DNA from: Labrenzia sp. VG12
GTDB lineage: Bacteria; Pseudomonadota; Alphaproteobacteria; Rhizobiales; Stappiaceae
NCBI RefSeq assembly: GCF_002237595.1
Contig: NZ_CP022529.1
Coordinates: 3,720,001-3,784,000, forward strand
DNA length: 64,000 nt
Direction of reading: 5' to 3'
Each line of letters starts with the position of its first letter. The stretch's first letter is position 1. This document shows positions 29,704 through 37,607 of the stretch, piece after piece. The position numbers and the translations under genes were made by a program. The notes under the pieces were generated by a model. It worked only from the letters and a program-made list of their open reading frames with translations. It made no database searches and was not told the DNA's origin.

Positions 29704-29735
29704 AACGCCGCGTTTGACCAACGCGGCGTTTTTTT
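29704..29735. terminator. Strong hairpin with T-tract between two minus-strand genes
   Basis: An 11-bp perfect stem (AACGCCGCGTT / AACGCGGCGTT, 5-nt loop) ends in seven Ts on the plus strand but only TTT on the minus strand. It lies 33 bp past the stop of the minus-strand chemoreceptor gene, so it presumably ends that transcript, yet its better orientation is plus. Confidence 0.7.
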
Positions 29736-29767
29736 GATCCTGTGTGTTTTTCAGGGTCGAGACGGGC

Positions 29768-31774
29768 TCAGGCGCTGCGCACGCCTTGCAGGAATTCAGC
29801 CACTTCCTGGCGGATCAGAGCTCCCTGCTCGCCCAGCGATTCAGCCAGATGCTCGACTTCGGCACCGTTGGAACGGGCCAATTCGGCAGCCGAGCCGACA
29901 GTCTCCATTCGGGAGACCCCTTCTTCGGACCGGGTAGACGCGCTGGAGACGTTTTCGGAAATCACCTGGACGGCCTCATCCTGCTGCTGCACGGCAGAGG
30001 CAACGGCCGAGGCAAGCCCTTCCATGTCGGAGATGATCTTGTTGACGTCCTCGATCGCCTGAACTGCCTGTCCCGACGAGCCCTGGATGGCCTCGATCTG
30101 GGTGGCGATATCCTCGGTGGCCTTGGACGTCTGGTCCGCCAGCTGCTTCACCTCGGCAGCAACAACCGCAAATCCCTTGCCGGCTTCGCCGGCGCGGGCG
30201 GCCTCGATGGTCGCGTTGAGCGCCAGGAGATTGGTCTGGTTGGCAATGTCGCGGATCAGACCCATGACTTCGCCGATCCGGTCGGCGGCACTGGACAGTT
30301 CCTGCATGGTCGCCACCGTCGAGGAGGCACTCATCACCGCCTGCTGGGCAACCTCGGTCGACTTGTTGGCCTGACCTGCAATCTCTGCAATGGACGCCGC
30401 CAGTTCTTCGGCGGAATGTGCCGCAGAGGTCACGTTTTCCGCAGCCGTCCGCACCGCCCCGGCCGCTTCGCCGGACTGGTTGGCAACGTCATCGGCAGAC
30501 TGCTCCATCGATTGCGACGTCTGGCGCAACTCGCCATTGGCGCGGTCCAGGCTGTCGAGCGCTTCGGACACCGTGCCTTCGAAGCGGCCGATCAATCCGT
30601 CGAGACGCGCAACGCGCTCTTCGCGCTGCCGGTTTTCCTGATCCTGCGCATGAGCCAGTTCCGCGCGTTCGACCGCGTTGTCGCGGAACACCTGCACGGT
30701 TCGGCTCATGGAAGCCAGTTCGGTGTTGCCTGCCATTTCCGGCAGATCGAGGTCCGTCTGACCGCCAGCCAGTGCTTCCATGGCTGCCTGAAGGCGTGCC
30801 AGAGGCCGGGCAACGGACTGGCCGATCAGGATTGCAATGGCCGGCAACAGGATCAACAGAACAAGGATGGTACCGCCAATGGCATAGGCCGCAATGGACC
30901 GGGCCGTTTCAAGCTGGGCCGAAGCTGCCTTCTGCATGCTGCTTGCGGCTTCATTTAGCGAGGCGATATGCGGCGGTACCAGGTTGAACAAGTCATCCAA
31001 AAGCTGTTCCTGCTTCGCCTTGTCCGCCTTTGCAATCGTGTATTCGTCAAACGTGGCCTTGTACTTGGCCATGTTATCGGCAAGTTCTTTCTTGATTGCG
31101 TCTGAGATATAGACCTTCTTGAGCAGTTTTTCGAAGGCTGCAAACTGCGCATCGAACACTTCTTTCGCTGCTGAAGTATTGTTGAGCGTGAATTCCTTTT
31201 CCGCAAGCTGCACGGCGAGGATCGCCCGGGCCAGCTTTTCGAAATCGGGGCCCCCACCAAATTTCATCTCTTCTGCGAGGCGATCCTTGACCGCACCGGC
31301 AAACTGATTAAGCCCGGCGAGATGACCCTGCGTTGTGTCGTAGCCAATCTTTTGCTGAACCGCATCCAGCATTTCAAAGGCGCCCATCGTGCCGTTCAAG
31401 GTGTCACGGACATCGGAAATCTCGGTCGCGTAGGCAGCCGCCGCCGGATTGGTTTCGATCCTGTCCAGAATTGCATTCGCGCTTTCCAGTTCAACGGAAA
31501 ACCCGTTGAAGGTGCTGGCGGATGGGGCGCTGACATAATGCTCTTCCAAAGTGCGCAGCTTGCCGCCGGCTTCCGACAGCGCTCCGACCTGCTCGGCCAG
31601 TGAGGAACTGCCGCTCATGCGCGCGAAAGCCGAATTGAGTTCGCCCTGGCTCCAGAAGAAGACGCCTCCAATCGCCAATAGTCCGACGATTGTAAACAGG
31701 CTGAGAGCGAGAATTCTGACTTTGACAGACAGGTTGGCAAAGATGTGAAATGGAGATTGCGATCCGAAGGCCAC
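29768..31774 (-). CDS. Methyl-accepting chemotaxis protein
   Basis: Transmembrane chemoreceptor. After a first membrane helix (ILALSLFTIVGLLAIGGVFFW) comes a long all-helical periplasmic sensor of about 250 residues, resembling the HBM bimodular type; then a second helix (IGGTILVLLILLPAIAILIG), a HAMP domain and the signalling domain with the hairpin tip IRDIANQTNLLALNATIEAA. The start is uncertain because no ATG exists: the frame opens with TTG at 31810, but the GTG at 31774 has AAGGGA at proper spacing and is preferred (668 aa). No che genes are nearby. The ligand is unknown. Confidence 0.92.
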   Translation of the reverse strand: MAFGSQSPFHIFANLSVKVRILALSLFTIVGLLAIGGVFFWSQGELNSAFARMSGSSSLAEQVGALSEAGGKLRTLEEHYVSAPSASTFNGFSVELESANAILDRIETNPAAAAYATEISDVRDTLNGTMGAFEMLDAVQQKIGYDTTQGHLAGLNQFAGAVKDRLAEEMKFGGGPDFEKLARAILAVQLAEKEFTLNNTSAAKEVFDAQFAAFEKLLKKVYISDAIKKELADNMAKYKATFDEYTIAKADKAKQEQLLDDLFNLVPPHIASLNEAASSMQKAASAQLETARSIAAYAIGGTILVLLILLPAIAILIGQSVARPLARLQAAMEALAGGQTDLDLPEMAGNTELASMSRTVQVFRDNAVERAELAHAQDQENRQREERVARLDGLIGRFEGTVSEALDSLDRANGELRQTSQSMEQSADDVANQSGEAAGAVRTAAENVTSAAHSAEELAASIAEIAGQANKSTEVAQQAVMSASSTVATMQELSSAADRIGEVMGLIRDIANQTNLLALNATIEAARAGEAGKGFAVVAAEVKQLADQTSKATEDIATQIEAIQGSSGQAVQAIEDVNKIISDMEGLASAVASAVQQQDEAVQVISENVSSASTRSEEGVSRMETVGSAAELARSNGAEVEHLAESLGEQGALIRQEVAEFLQGVRSA

Positions 31775-31915
31775 CGGCGTATGTCCCTTAACACTCACGT
31801 TGGCGATCAAGAATTGGATAAAATTGCCAATTTACAGTTAACATCCGCGCAACTCGGCCAATCAGGCACTCTTCTTCCGTTACGACAGATTTCTCCTTAG
31901 CCCTTGAGGTCACAC

Positions 31916-32782
31916 TTGATTTCTCTTGCGAGACTTGCTCCGGCAATTTTTGTCCTTTTGTGGTCGACCGGCTTTGTCGGCTCCAAGCTGGGGGCGCCTT
32001 ACATTGAGCCCATGGTCTTTTTGACGGTGCGTTTTGTCGCTGTTTTGCCGATCCTGATTCTGCTCGCGCTGTTGCTCGCAAAGTCCTGGCCGAAAACGCC
32101 AATGGCGGTGTTTCATTGCATCGTCACGGGCATGCTGGTGCACGGGATTTATCTTGGCGGCGTGTTCTGGGCGATCAAGCAAGGTATGCCGGCTGGTCTT
32201 TCCTCCATCATTGTCGGTCTGCAGCCTGTGCTGACGGCCCTGATGGCGGTCGGGCTCCTGAACGAGACGATTTCGAGGAAACACTGGCTCTCCATGGCCA
32301 TTGGCGCAGCGGGCCTTGCATTGGTGCTCGGACCGAAATTCGACCTCGGCGGTTCGGGCATTACAGCTGCCACGGTGGGCATCGTCTTCGTTGCGGTGGC
32401 TGCCATCAGTTTCGGCACCGTCTATCAGAAGCGTTTTGTACAGCAGACGGATCTGCTGGCGGCCACGGTCTGGCAATATGTGGGAGCACTGGTCGTCACG
32501 GTGCCGTTCAGCCTTGCGGAAAGCTGGCAGATCACCTGGTCGGGAGAGCTGATCTTCGCCATGGCCTGGCTGGTGCTGGTGCTGTCGGTCGGCGCCATCC
32601 TGCTGCTGATGTTGCTGATCCGGGAGGGCGCGGTCTCAAAGGTGGCGAGCCTGTTCTACCTGGTGCCGGTGGCAACGGCGGTGGAAAGCTATTTCCTTTT
32701 TGGCGAAATCCTGTCCCCCGTCCAGATCGGCGGCATGGTTCTGGTGATCGGCGCCGTCCTGACCATTCGCAAGGCGGCTTAA
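31916..32782 (+). CDS. DMT superfamily transporter (EamA)
   Basis: Ten-helix drug/metabolite transporter with two EamA repeats; the first helix is LAPAIFVLLWSTGFVGSKLG and the conserved second-repeat end is VASLFYLVPVATAVESYFLFGE. Likely exports a small metabolite, identity unknown. No ATG is available near the N-terminus: I prefer the TTG at 31916, preceded by GAGG, over the TTG at 31904. About 288 aa. Divergent from the chemoreceptor. Confidence 0.88.
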   Translation: MISLARLAPAIFVLLWSTGFVGSKLGAPYIEPMVFLTVRFVAVLPILILLALLLAKSWPKTPMAVFHCIVTGMLVHGIYLGGVFWAIKQGMPAGLSSIIVGLQPVLTALMAVGLLNETISRKHWLSMAIGAAGLALVLGPKFDLGGSGITAATVGIVFVAVAAISFGTVYQKRFVQQTDLLAATVWQYVGALVVTVPFSLAESWQITWSGELIFAMAWLVLVLSVGAILLLMLLIREGAVSKVASLFYLVPVATAVESYFLFGEILSPVQIGGMVLVIGAVLTIRKAA

Positions 32783-32797
32783 GACTGCCTTCAGACG

Positions 32798-33709
32798 TCA
32801 GAAGCTGGGAGGGGTCGCGTCGGCCGGAACCGTCACAGGCTCCTTTCGGCGGTCTTTCTGGCGCTGCCAGTACCGCCTTTGCCGCAAGATCGCGGCATTC
32901 AGTTCTCCGCCCAGGATGAACACCAGCGCGCAGATATAGAGAAAGATCAGCGCGGTCATGATCCCGGCAAGGCTGCCATAGGTGGAAACATAGTTGGCAA
33001 AGCTCGCCAGATAGGCACCGAAGGCGCTGCCCGCGATGATCCACATGACAAGCGTCGCCAGCACACCCGGCCACAGGTCGCGAAATGACCGTTTGCCTGC
33101 AGGCAACAGCCAGTGCGTGACGAACAGGCCGATGATCAGAAGAGACCCGGCGAGGGTGAAGCGGGCCACGTTGATCGACAGCAGAAACGATTCGACCTGG
33201 GGCACATAGGCCTGGAGGGTTTCCAGGGCGAGCGGCGCCAGAACCACCAGAAACGTGTAGGACAGCAAGATGGCCGCCCCCAGCAGGACCAGCCCGAGCG
33301 ACTGCAATCTGAGCAGGATGATCGAACGTTGTTCTGTCTGCCGATAGGCCCGGTTGAGCGCCGTGCGCAGCGCTTCGACCCCGTTCGACGCAAACCAGAG
33401 CGCGGCAACCGCACCGAAGGTCAGAAGATCGCCGCGCCGGACGGTCAGCACATCGTGGATTTCGTTGACCACCGGCGACGCAACGCTTTCGGGCCAGGCA
33501 TCGAAAAGAAGATCGGAGACGGTGTCGGCCGCACCGGTCATGCCGAAAAAGGCTGCCAGCGACGCAATGAAGATCAGCAGCGGGAACACCGCCAACAGGC
33601 CGGACAAGGCCACATGGCTGGCCATTGCGAAACCGTCGTCGCGGGCGAAATGGCCGATGGCGTCCTTCAGGACGGCATAGATTACCAGGACTGTTTGTCG
33701 GACGCGCAT
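32798..33709 (-). CDS. YihY/BrkB family inner-membrane protein
   Basis: Six-helix membrane protein of the YihY/virulence factor BrkB family, function not settled. Typical segments: GFAMASHVALSGLLAVFPLL, the NGVEALRTALNRAYRQ loop, and ALIFLYICALVFILGGELNA near the C-terminus. The ATG at 33709 (303 aa) matches the family start; the frame extends to 33814 but reads through the region facing the divergent acyl-CoA dehydrogenase gene. Basic cytoplasmic tail RRYWQRQKDRRKEP. Confidence 0.9.
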   Translation of the reverse strand: MRVRQTVLVIYAVLKDAIGHFARDDGFAMASHVALSGLLAVFPLLIFIASLAAFFGMTGAADTVSDLLFDAWPESVASPVVNEIHDVLTVRRGDLLTFGAVAALWFASNGVEALRTALNRAYRQTEQRSIILLRLQSLGLVLLGAAILLSYTFLVVLAPLALETLQAYVPQVESFLLSINVARFTLAGSLLIIGLFVTHWLLPAGKRSFRDLWPGVLATLVMWIIAGSAFGAYLASFANYVSTYGSLAGIMTALIFLYICALVFILGGELNAAILRQRRYWQRQKDRRKEPVTVPADATPPSF

Positions 33710-33871
33710 GGGCTTGATGTGGCCCTGAGGCGGCCGATCCGTCAAGTCCGGGGGCAAAAAACCCCATCCTCCAAAAGGTCTATAAATTCGCCCTCGACAA
33801 ATGCCGGTGTGCAACGCAACATAGCTTCAAGAAAATGCCCCCGGGCGCAACAAATGAAAACGGAGATCGCC

Positions 33872-35560
33872 ATGTCCACCGCAGCTCTTCCGGCGGCAGA
33901 GAACCAGCAAAACCTTCACGAGCGCACCGAGGCCGCCGTCGAAACGCTCGACCGGCTGCTGGATCTCGCAGCGCAGCGCGTCCGAGCGTTGGTCACCGCG
34001 GACGGCAGGATCTCGGCCACCCGGATGGAGGAAGAGCAGCGGGCAACCCACGGCCTTGCCTGGCTGGCAACCTATGTCGAATCGCTGCGCCAGCTGAACG
34101 CTTATGCTCTCAGGCTCACGGAAGAAGGCCGTTACGGCACGCTGGAGGACCGGATTGTCCAGCTGGGGTTTGCCGAATACCTGGCCCAGATTTTCGGCGG
34201 CATTCCGATGAACCAGGGTGAATTTGTCCGCCTTGCCGATCTCGGACTGTCCTTTCAGGAGGTCCAGGACCTTCATACGCCCGAGATCGTGGCCCTGATC
34301 GATACCGGCAACACCCCCGACATCCGCAGGGAAATCACGCAGCTGATCCGCGACCAGGCCGGTCATTCCACCTTCGGCGATCCGGGCCTCGACGAGACCA
34401 TGGAGCAGATCCGCAACGAAATGCGGCGGTTTGCCGAAGGCACCGTCGTGCCTCATGCCCATGAATGGCACCTGAACAACGACTATATTCCGCTCGACGT
34501 CATCGGCCAGATGTCCGAACTCGGCGTCTTCGGCCTCACCATTCCCGAGGACTATGGCGGGCTCGGCCTCGGCAAGGAAGCCATGTGCGTGGTGTCCGAG
34601 GAGCTTTCCCGGGCCTATATCGGTGTCGGTTCGCTTGGCACGCGCTCCGAGATTGCCGCGGAACTGATCCTGTGCGGCGGCACGGAAGAGCAGAAACAGC
34701 ACTGGCTGCCGAAAATCGCGTCCGGCGAGATCCTGCCGACGGCCGTCTTCACCGAGCCCAATACCGGCTCCGACCTGGCTTCGCTGAAAACCCGCGCGGT
34801 GAAGGACGGGGACACCTGGAAGATTTCCGGCAACAAGACCTGGATCACCCATCCGGTGCGCGCCGACATCATGACGCTGCTGGCCCGGACCAACCCGGAC
34901 GAGCCCGGTTACAAGGGCCTGTCCATGTTCATCGCCGAAAAGCCCCGGGGCACGGATGAAGATCCGTTCCCGGCGGAAGGCATGAGCGGTGGCGAAATTG
35001 AAGTGCTCGGCTACCGCGGCATGAAGGAATACGAAATCGCCTTCGACGGGTTTGAGGTGAAGGGCGAAAACCTGCTTGGACAGGTCGAGGGCGAAGGCTT
35101 CAAGCAGCTGATGCAGACATTCGAGGGCGCTCGTATCCAGACCGCGGCCCGGGCACTCGGTGTGGCCCAGTCCGCGCTGGACCTCGGTCTGAAATATGCA
35201 GAGGAGCGCATCCAGTTCGGCAAGGCTCTCATCCACTTCCCGCGTGTTTCGGACAAGCTTGCCCTGATGACGGTCGAACTGATGATCGCGCGTCAGCTGA
35301 CCTACTTCTCCTCCTGGCAGAAGGACAGCGGCAAACGCTGCGACCTGGAAGCCGGCATGGCCAAGCTGCTTGGCGCGCGCGTTGCCTGGGCAGCCGCCGA
35401 CAATGCCTTGCAGATCCACGGCGGCAACGGCTTCGCGCTGGAATACGCGATCTCCCGCGTCCTGTGCGATGCCCGGATCCTGAACATTTTCGAAGGGGCT
35501 GCCGAGATTCAGGCACAGGTCATCGCCCGCCGTCTCCTGGAAACCAGAGGCAATTCATAA
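33872..35560 (+). CDS. mcd: Acyl-CoA dehydrogenase, probable (2S)-methylsuccinyl-CoA dehydrogenase
   Basis: FAD enzyme oxidising an acyl-CoA; the likely reaction is methylsuccinyl-CoA to mesaconyl-CoA in the ethylmalonyl-CoA pathway for acetyl-CoA assimilation. At 562 aa it is much longer than ordinary acyl-CoA dehydrogenases because of an N-terminal helical extension of about 150 residues, a hallmark of Mcd. The core has FTEPNTGSDLASLKTRAV, GNKTWITHPVRADIMTLLAR, IEVLGYRGMKEYEIAFDGF and the C-terminal IFEGAAEIQAQVIARR, whose Glu (541) is the catalytic base position. Start at 33872, with GGAG six bases before ATG. Other pathway genes (ccr, mcl) are absent here, so the specific name rests on sequence recall. 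Confidence 0.82.
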   Translation: MSTAALPAAENQQNLHERTEAAVETLDRLLDLAAQRVRALVTADGRISATRMEEEQRATHGLAWLATYVESLRQLNAYALRLTEEGRYGTLEDRIVQLGFAEYLAQIFGGIPMNQGEFVRLADLGLSFQEVQDLHTPEIVALIDTGNTPDIRREITQLIRDQAGHSTFGDPGLDETMEQIRNEMRRFAEGTVVPHAHEWHLNNDYIPLDVIGQMSELGVFGLTIPEDYGGLGLGKEAMCVVSEELSRAYIGVGSLGTRSEIAAELILCGGTEEQKQHWLPKIASGEILPTAVFTEPNTGSDLASLKTRAVKDGDTWKISGNKTWITHPVRADIMTLLARTNPDEPGYKGLSMFIAEKPRGTDEDPFPAEGMSGGEIEVLGYRGMKEYEIAFDGFEVKGENLLGQVEGEGFKQLMQTFEGARIQTAARALGVAQSALDLGLKYAEERIQFGKALIHFPRVSDKLALMTVELMIARQLTYFSSWQKDSGKRCDLEAGMAKLLGARVAWAAADNALQIHGGNGFALEYAISRVLCDARILNIFEGAAEIQAQVIARRLLETRGNS

Positions 35561-35570
35561 GCGCAAATGA

Positions 35571-35592
35571 GGAGGCTGCCTTTGCAGCCTCC
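35571..35592 (+). terminator. Hairpin after the acyl-CoA dehydrogenase gene
   Basis: GGAGGCTGC / GCAGCCTCC, a 9-bp perfect stem with a 4-nt loop, starts 10 bp after the stop. There is no T-tract, so termination is likely but not certain. Confidence 0.5.
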
Positions 35593-35747
35593 CTGCGTCA
35601 TTCAACACGTGAAAAGGCAACGCCGGTTCTGCGGTTCCTGACACCGTGCGAACCGGCGCAGACCTCTCTGCTGGGGTGACTGCGGTTGAACTGGCGGCGT
35701 TCTGCCCCCAGATTGTATGTCATGCAGGATCACGAAAGACGCGACTC

Positions 35748-36128
35748 ATGACATCTTCGTTTTCATTTGAGGACCTTGGTTTCGACCCCGAAATCCTGGG
35801 ACCGGAAGAAGACCAGAAGGTCACCGTCCGGCAAAAGCTCATGGCGACCGCAAGAAAGGCGGCGCGCCAGGTCCCGTTCATGGAAGACGTCATCGCCGGC
35901 TATTATTGCGCGCTTGACCCGTCAACACCGGCAAAGGTGCGGGCCACGCTTCTCGCGGCGCTAGCCTATTTTGTTCTACCGGTCGATACGATCCCGGATT
36001 TTATCCTCGGCATCGGTTTTGGCGATGATGCCACCGTGCTGATGGCTGCAATCGCCATGATCCGCAGCCATATGCGCGACGATCACTACGATGCCGCGCG
36101 CGAGGCACTCAAGGACGGCGATCTCTGA
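35748..36128 (+). CDS. YkvA family protein (DUF1232)
   Basis: Small protein with the DUF1232 domain: the signature LLAALAYFVLPVDTIPDFI near residue 70 forms a hydrophobic helical hairpin, with a basic preceding segment. Function unknown; family members are membrane-associated. The ATG at 35748 gives 126 aa beginning MTSSFSFEDLGFDPEIL; the frame opens 102 bases earlier without a ribosome site. Followed by a converging membrane-protein gene 23 bp away. Confidence 0.88.
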   Translation: MTSSFSFEDLGFDPEILGPEEDQKVTVRQKLMATARKAARQVPFMEDVIAGYYCALDPSTPAKVRATLLAALAYFVLPVDTIPDFILGIGFGDDATVLMAAIAMIRSHMRDDHYDAAREALKDGDL

Positions 36129-36151
36129 ACTGCACTATCTAAAGTTGGATT

Positions 36152-36616
36152 TCAGTCGACTCGTTCTTGATCGGCCGGCTTCGTGTCGCGCCGCTGCAGG
36201 CCGTGCCAGCAACCGGATGTCCGGCCGGCGATCAGCCAGTAAACCGCACCGGCGACAAACCCGGCAGCCAGCGCCACCCCGCTGCCCGGACGGAGCGTCT
36301 CGGCATCGGCCTCGCTTCCCAGGGTCCAGACCGCAAAGGCGATCAGGCCCGCGGCCGCCATGTGAAACACAATGCCCTTGAGCCGGGCAGTTTCGGCAAC
36401 CGCTATGAGCAGCCCTGCCGGAACCAGGGCGGTTGCACCGACAACGCTGGCGGTTACAAGCCCGGCACCGACGGTCGCCGCGAAGCCAACAGGATCGGTG
36501 TCCGGCGGACCGGCACGGAAAAAGCCCCACACAAGGAACAGCCCGCAAGCCAGTACGGCAAGAATGAACCCGGTCACCACCTTGAGGAGCTGATAAACAA
36601 ATTTTCCGCCGTCCAA
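36152..36616 (-). CDS. Hypothetical four-helix membrane protein
   Basis: I do not recognise this family. The 154-residue product has four clear hydrophobic segments: VTGFILAVLACGLFLVWGFF, FAATVGAGLVTASVVGATAL, IVFHMAAAGLIAFAVWTL and VALAAGFVAGAVYWLIAG, and a hydrophilic tail (RRDTKPADQERVD). Start is TTG at 36616, with AAGGA eight bases upstream and no alternative ATG near. Codon use is like its neighbours. It converges with the YkvA gene and is divergent to infC. Confidence 0.7.
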   Translation of the reverse strand: MDGGKFVYQLLKVVTGFILAVLACGLFLVWGFFRAGPPDTDPVGFAATVGAGLVTASVVGATALVPAGLLIAVAETARLKGIVFHMAAAGLIAFAVWTLGSEADAETLRPGSGVALAAGFVAGAVYWLIAGRTSGCWHGLQRRDTKPADQERVD

Positions 36617-36929
36617 GCCGCCTGTCCTTCTTGATCTCGATAGTCTGCCTCCTTACTTGAGCCCGCACGGAAGCAAATGCAACAGCCGGGACAAGACCGG
36701 TCGGCAGACAGATTGAATTCCGCCAGGGAACGGACCGCTGCCGAAAATCCGCGAAGGCCCCAAGAAAACCGTTGTTTTCGGTTGACTTTTTGCCGGTTTC
36801 GCAGGAGCTTAGGGGATGGCGTCAAGCCAAGCACGTTCAGTCCCCTTGGTGCAGTTGTTCCGAGGCTTTTCGTGTAGGTATCGAGCCAAATCCTGACGCC
36901 ACGTTGAAACGATAGAGGAGATTGCGACC
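36617..36929. other. 313-bp region upstream of infC
   Basis: Non-coding as far as I can see. It should carry the infC promoter and leader. TTGACT at 36782-36787 could be a -35 element but I find no good -10 at the right distance. GAGGAG (36915-36920) is the infC ribosome site. Confidence 0.5.
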
Positions 36930-37469
36930 ATTCGCCGTCCGTTCCGCGCCCCGCCTCCCACGAAGGAAGGCCCGCGCACCAACCAAGAAATTCGCGTTCG
37001 CGAAGTCCAGTTGATTGATCATGAAGGCGCCAACCGTGGTGTCGTGCCGACCGAGGAGGCGATGGATATCGCCCTGGATGCAGGCCTGGATCTAGTTGAA
37101 ATCCAGCCCAACGCAAACCCGCCCGTCTGCAAGATCCTGGACTATGGCCGGTACAAGTACCAGGCCCAGAAGAAAGCCGCAGAAGCCCGCAAGAAGCAGA
37201 AGACCGTCGAGATCAAGGAGATCAAGATGCGTCCGAACATCGACACCCATGACTATGAGGTGAAGATGAAAAACATGCTGCGTTTCTTCAATGACGGAGA
37301 CAAGGTGAAGGTCACACTCCGCTTCAGGGGGCGTGAAATGGCGCACCAGGACCTGGGCATGAACCTGCTCAACAAGGTCCGCGAAGAAACCAACGAGATC
37401 GCCAAGGTCGAATCCGCTCCGAAACTGGAAGGTCGGCAGATGGTGATGGTGCTTGCGCCGATCAAGTAA
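36930..37469 (+). CDS. infC: Translation initiation factor IF-3 (AUU start)
   Basis: Binds the 30S subunit, keeps it free of 50S and enforces correct start-codon choice. No ATG precedes the conserved N-terminus; the frame reads RRPFRAPPPTKEGPRTNQEI immediately upstream of the first ATG (37020). The best start is ATT at 36930, nine bases after GAGGAG; another ATT at 36921 abuts the ribosome site. Rare AUU starts are the known basis of IF-3 autoregulation. The N-domain is about 1-80, the lysine-rich linker contains YQAQKKAAEARKKQK, and the C-domain ends MVMVLAPIK. 179 aa. A strong terminator follows within 25 bp, so infC appears monocistronic, without rpmI/rplT directly after it. Confidence 0.95.
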   Translation: MRRPFRAPPPTKEGPRTNQEIRVREVQLIDHEGANRGVVPTEEAMDIALDAGLDLVEIQPNANPPVCKILDYGRYKYQAQKKAAEARKKQKTVEIKEIKMRPNIDTHDYEVKMKNMLRFFNDGDKVKVTLRFRGREMAHQDLGMNLLNKVREETNEIAKVESAPKLEGRQMVMVLAPIK

Positions 37470-37492
37470 CCGGCCCGCATCTCAGGAATTCG

Positions 37493-37519
37493 AAAACCCC
37501 GCCTCGGCGGGGTTTTTTG
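37493..37519 (+). terminator. Terminator after infC
   Basis: AACCCCGCC / GGCGGGGTT stem with a 3-nt loop followed by TTTTTT (37512-37518), 24 bp after the infC stop. Confidence 0.9.
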
Positions 37520-37607
37520 TTTTGTCCAATTCGGCTGGGACAGCTTTACAGATCACGTCCGAGCAGCCAGGTGACTTCTCCCGGAAGCTCCAATAAGCAA
37601 AAAGCGC

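Noticed and set aside
28283..29737. 484-codon plus-strand frame opposite the flavoprotein gene
   Set aside because: Antisense shadow spanning the intergenic repeat and the hairpin.
33113..33871. Upstream extension of the acyl-CoA dehydrogenase frame
   Set aside because: Lies antisense to the BrkB gene; the ribosome site and family start are at 33872.
36782..36810. TTGACT as an infC promoter
   Set aside because: No acceptable -10 at 16-18 bp; kept only as a remark.
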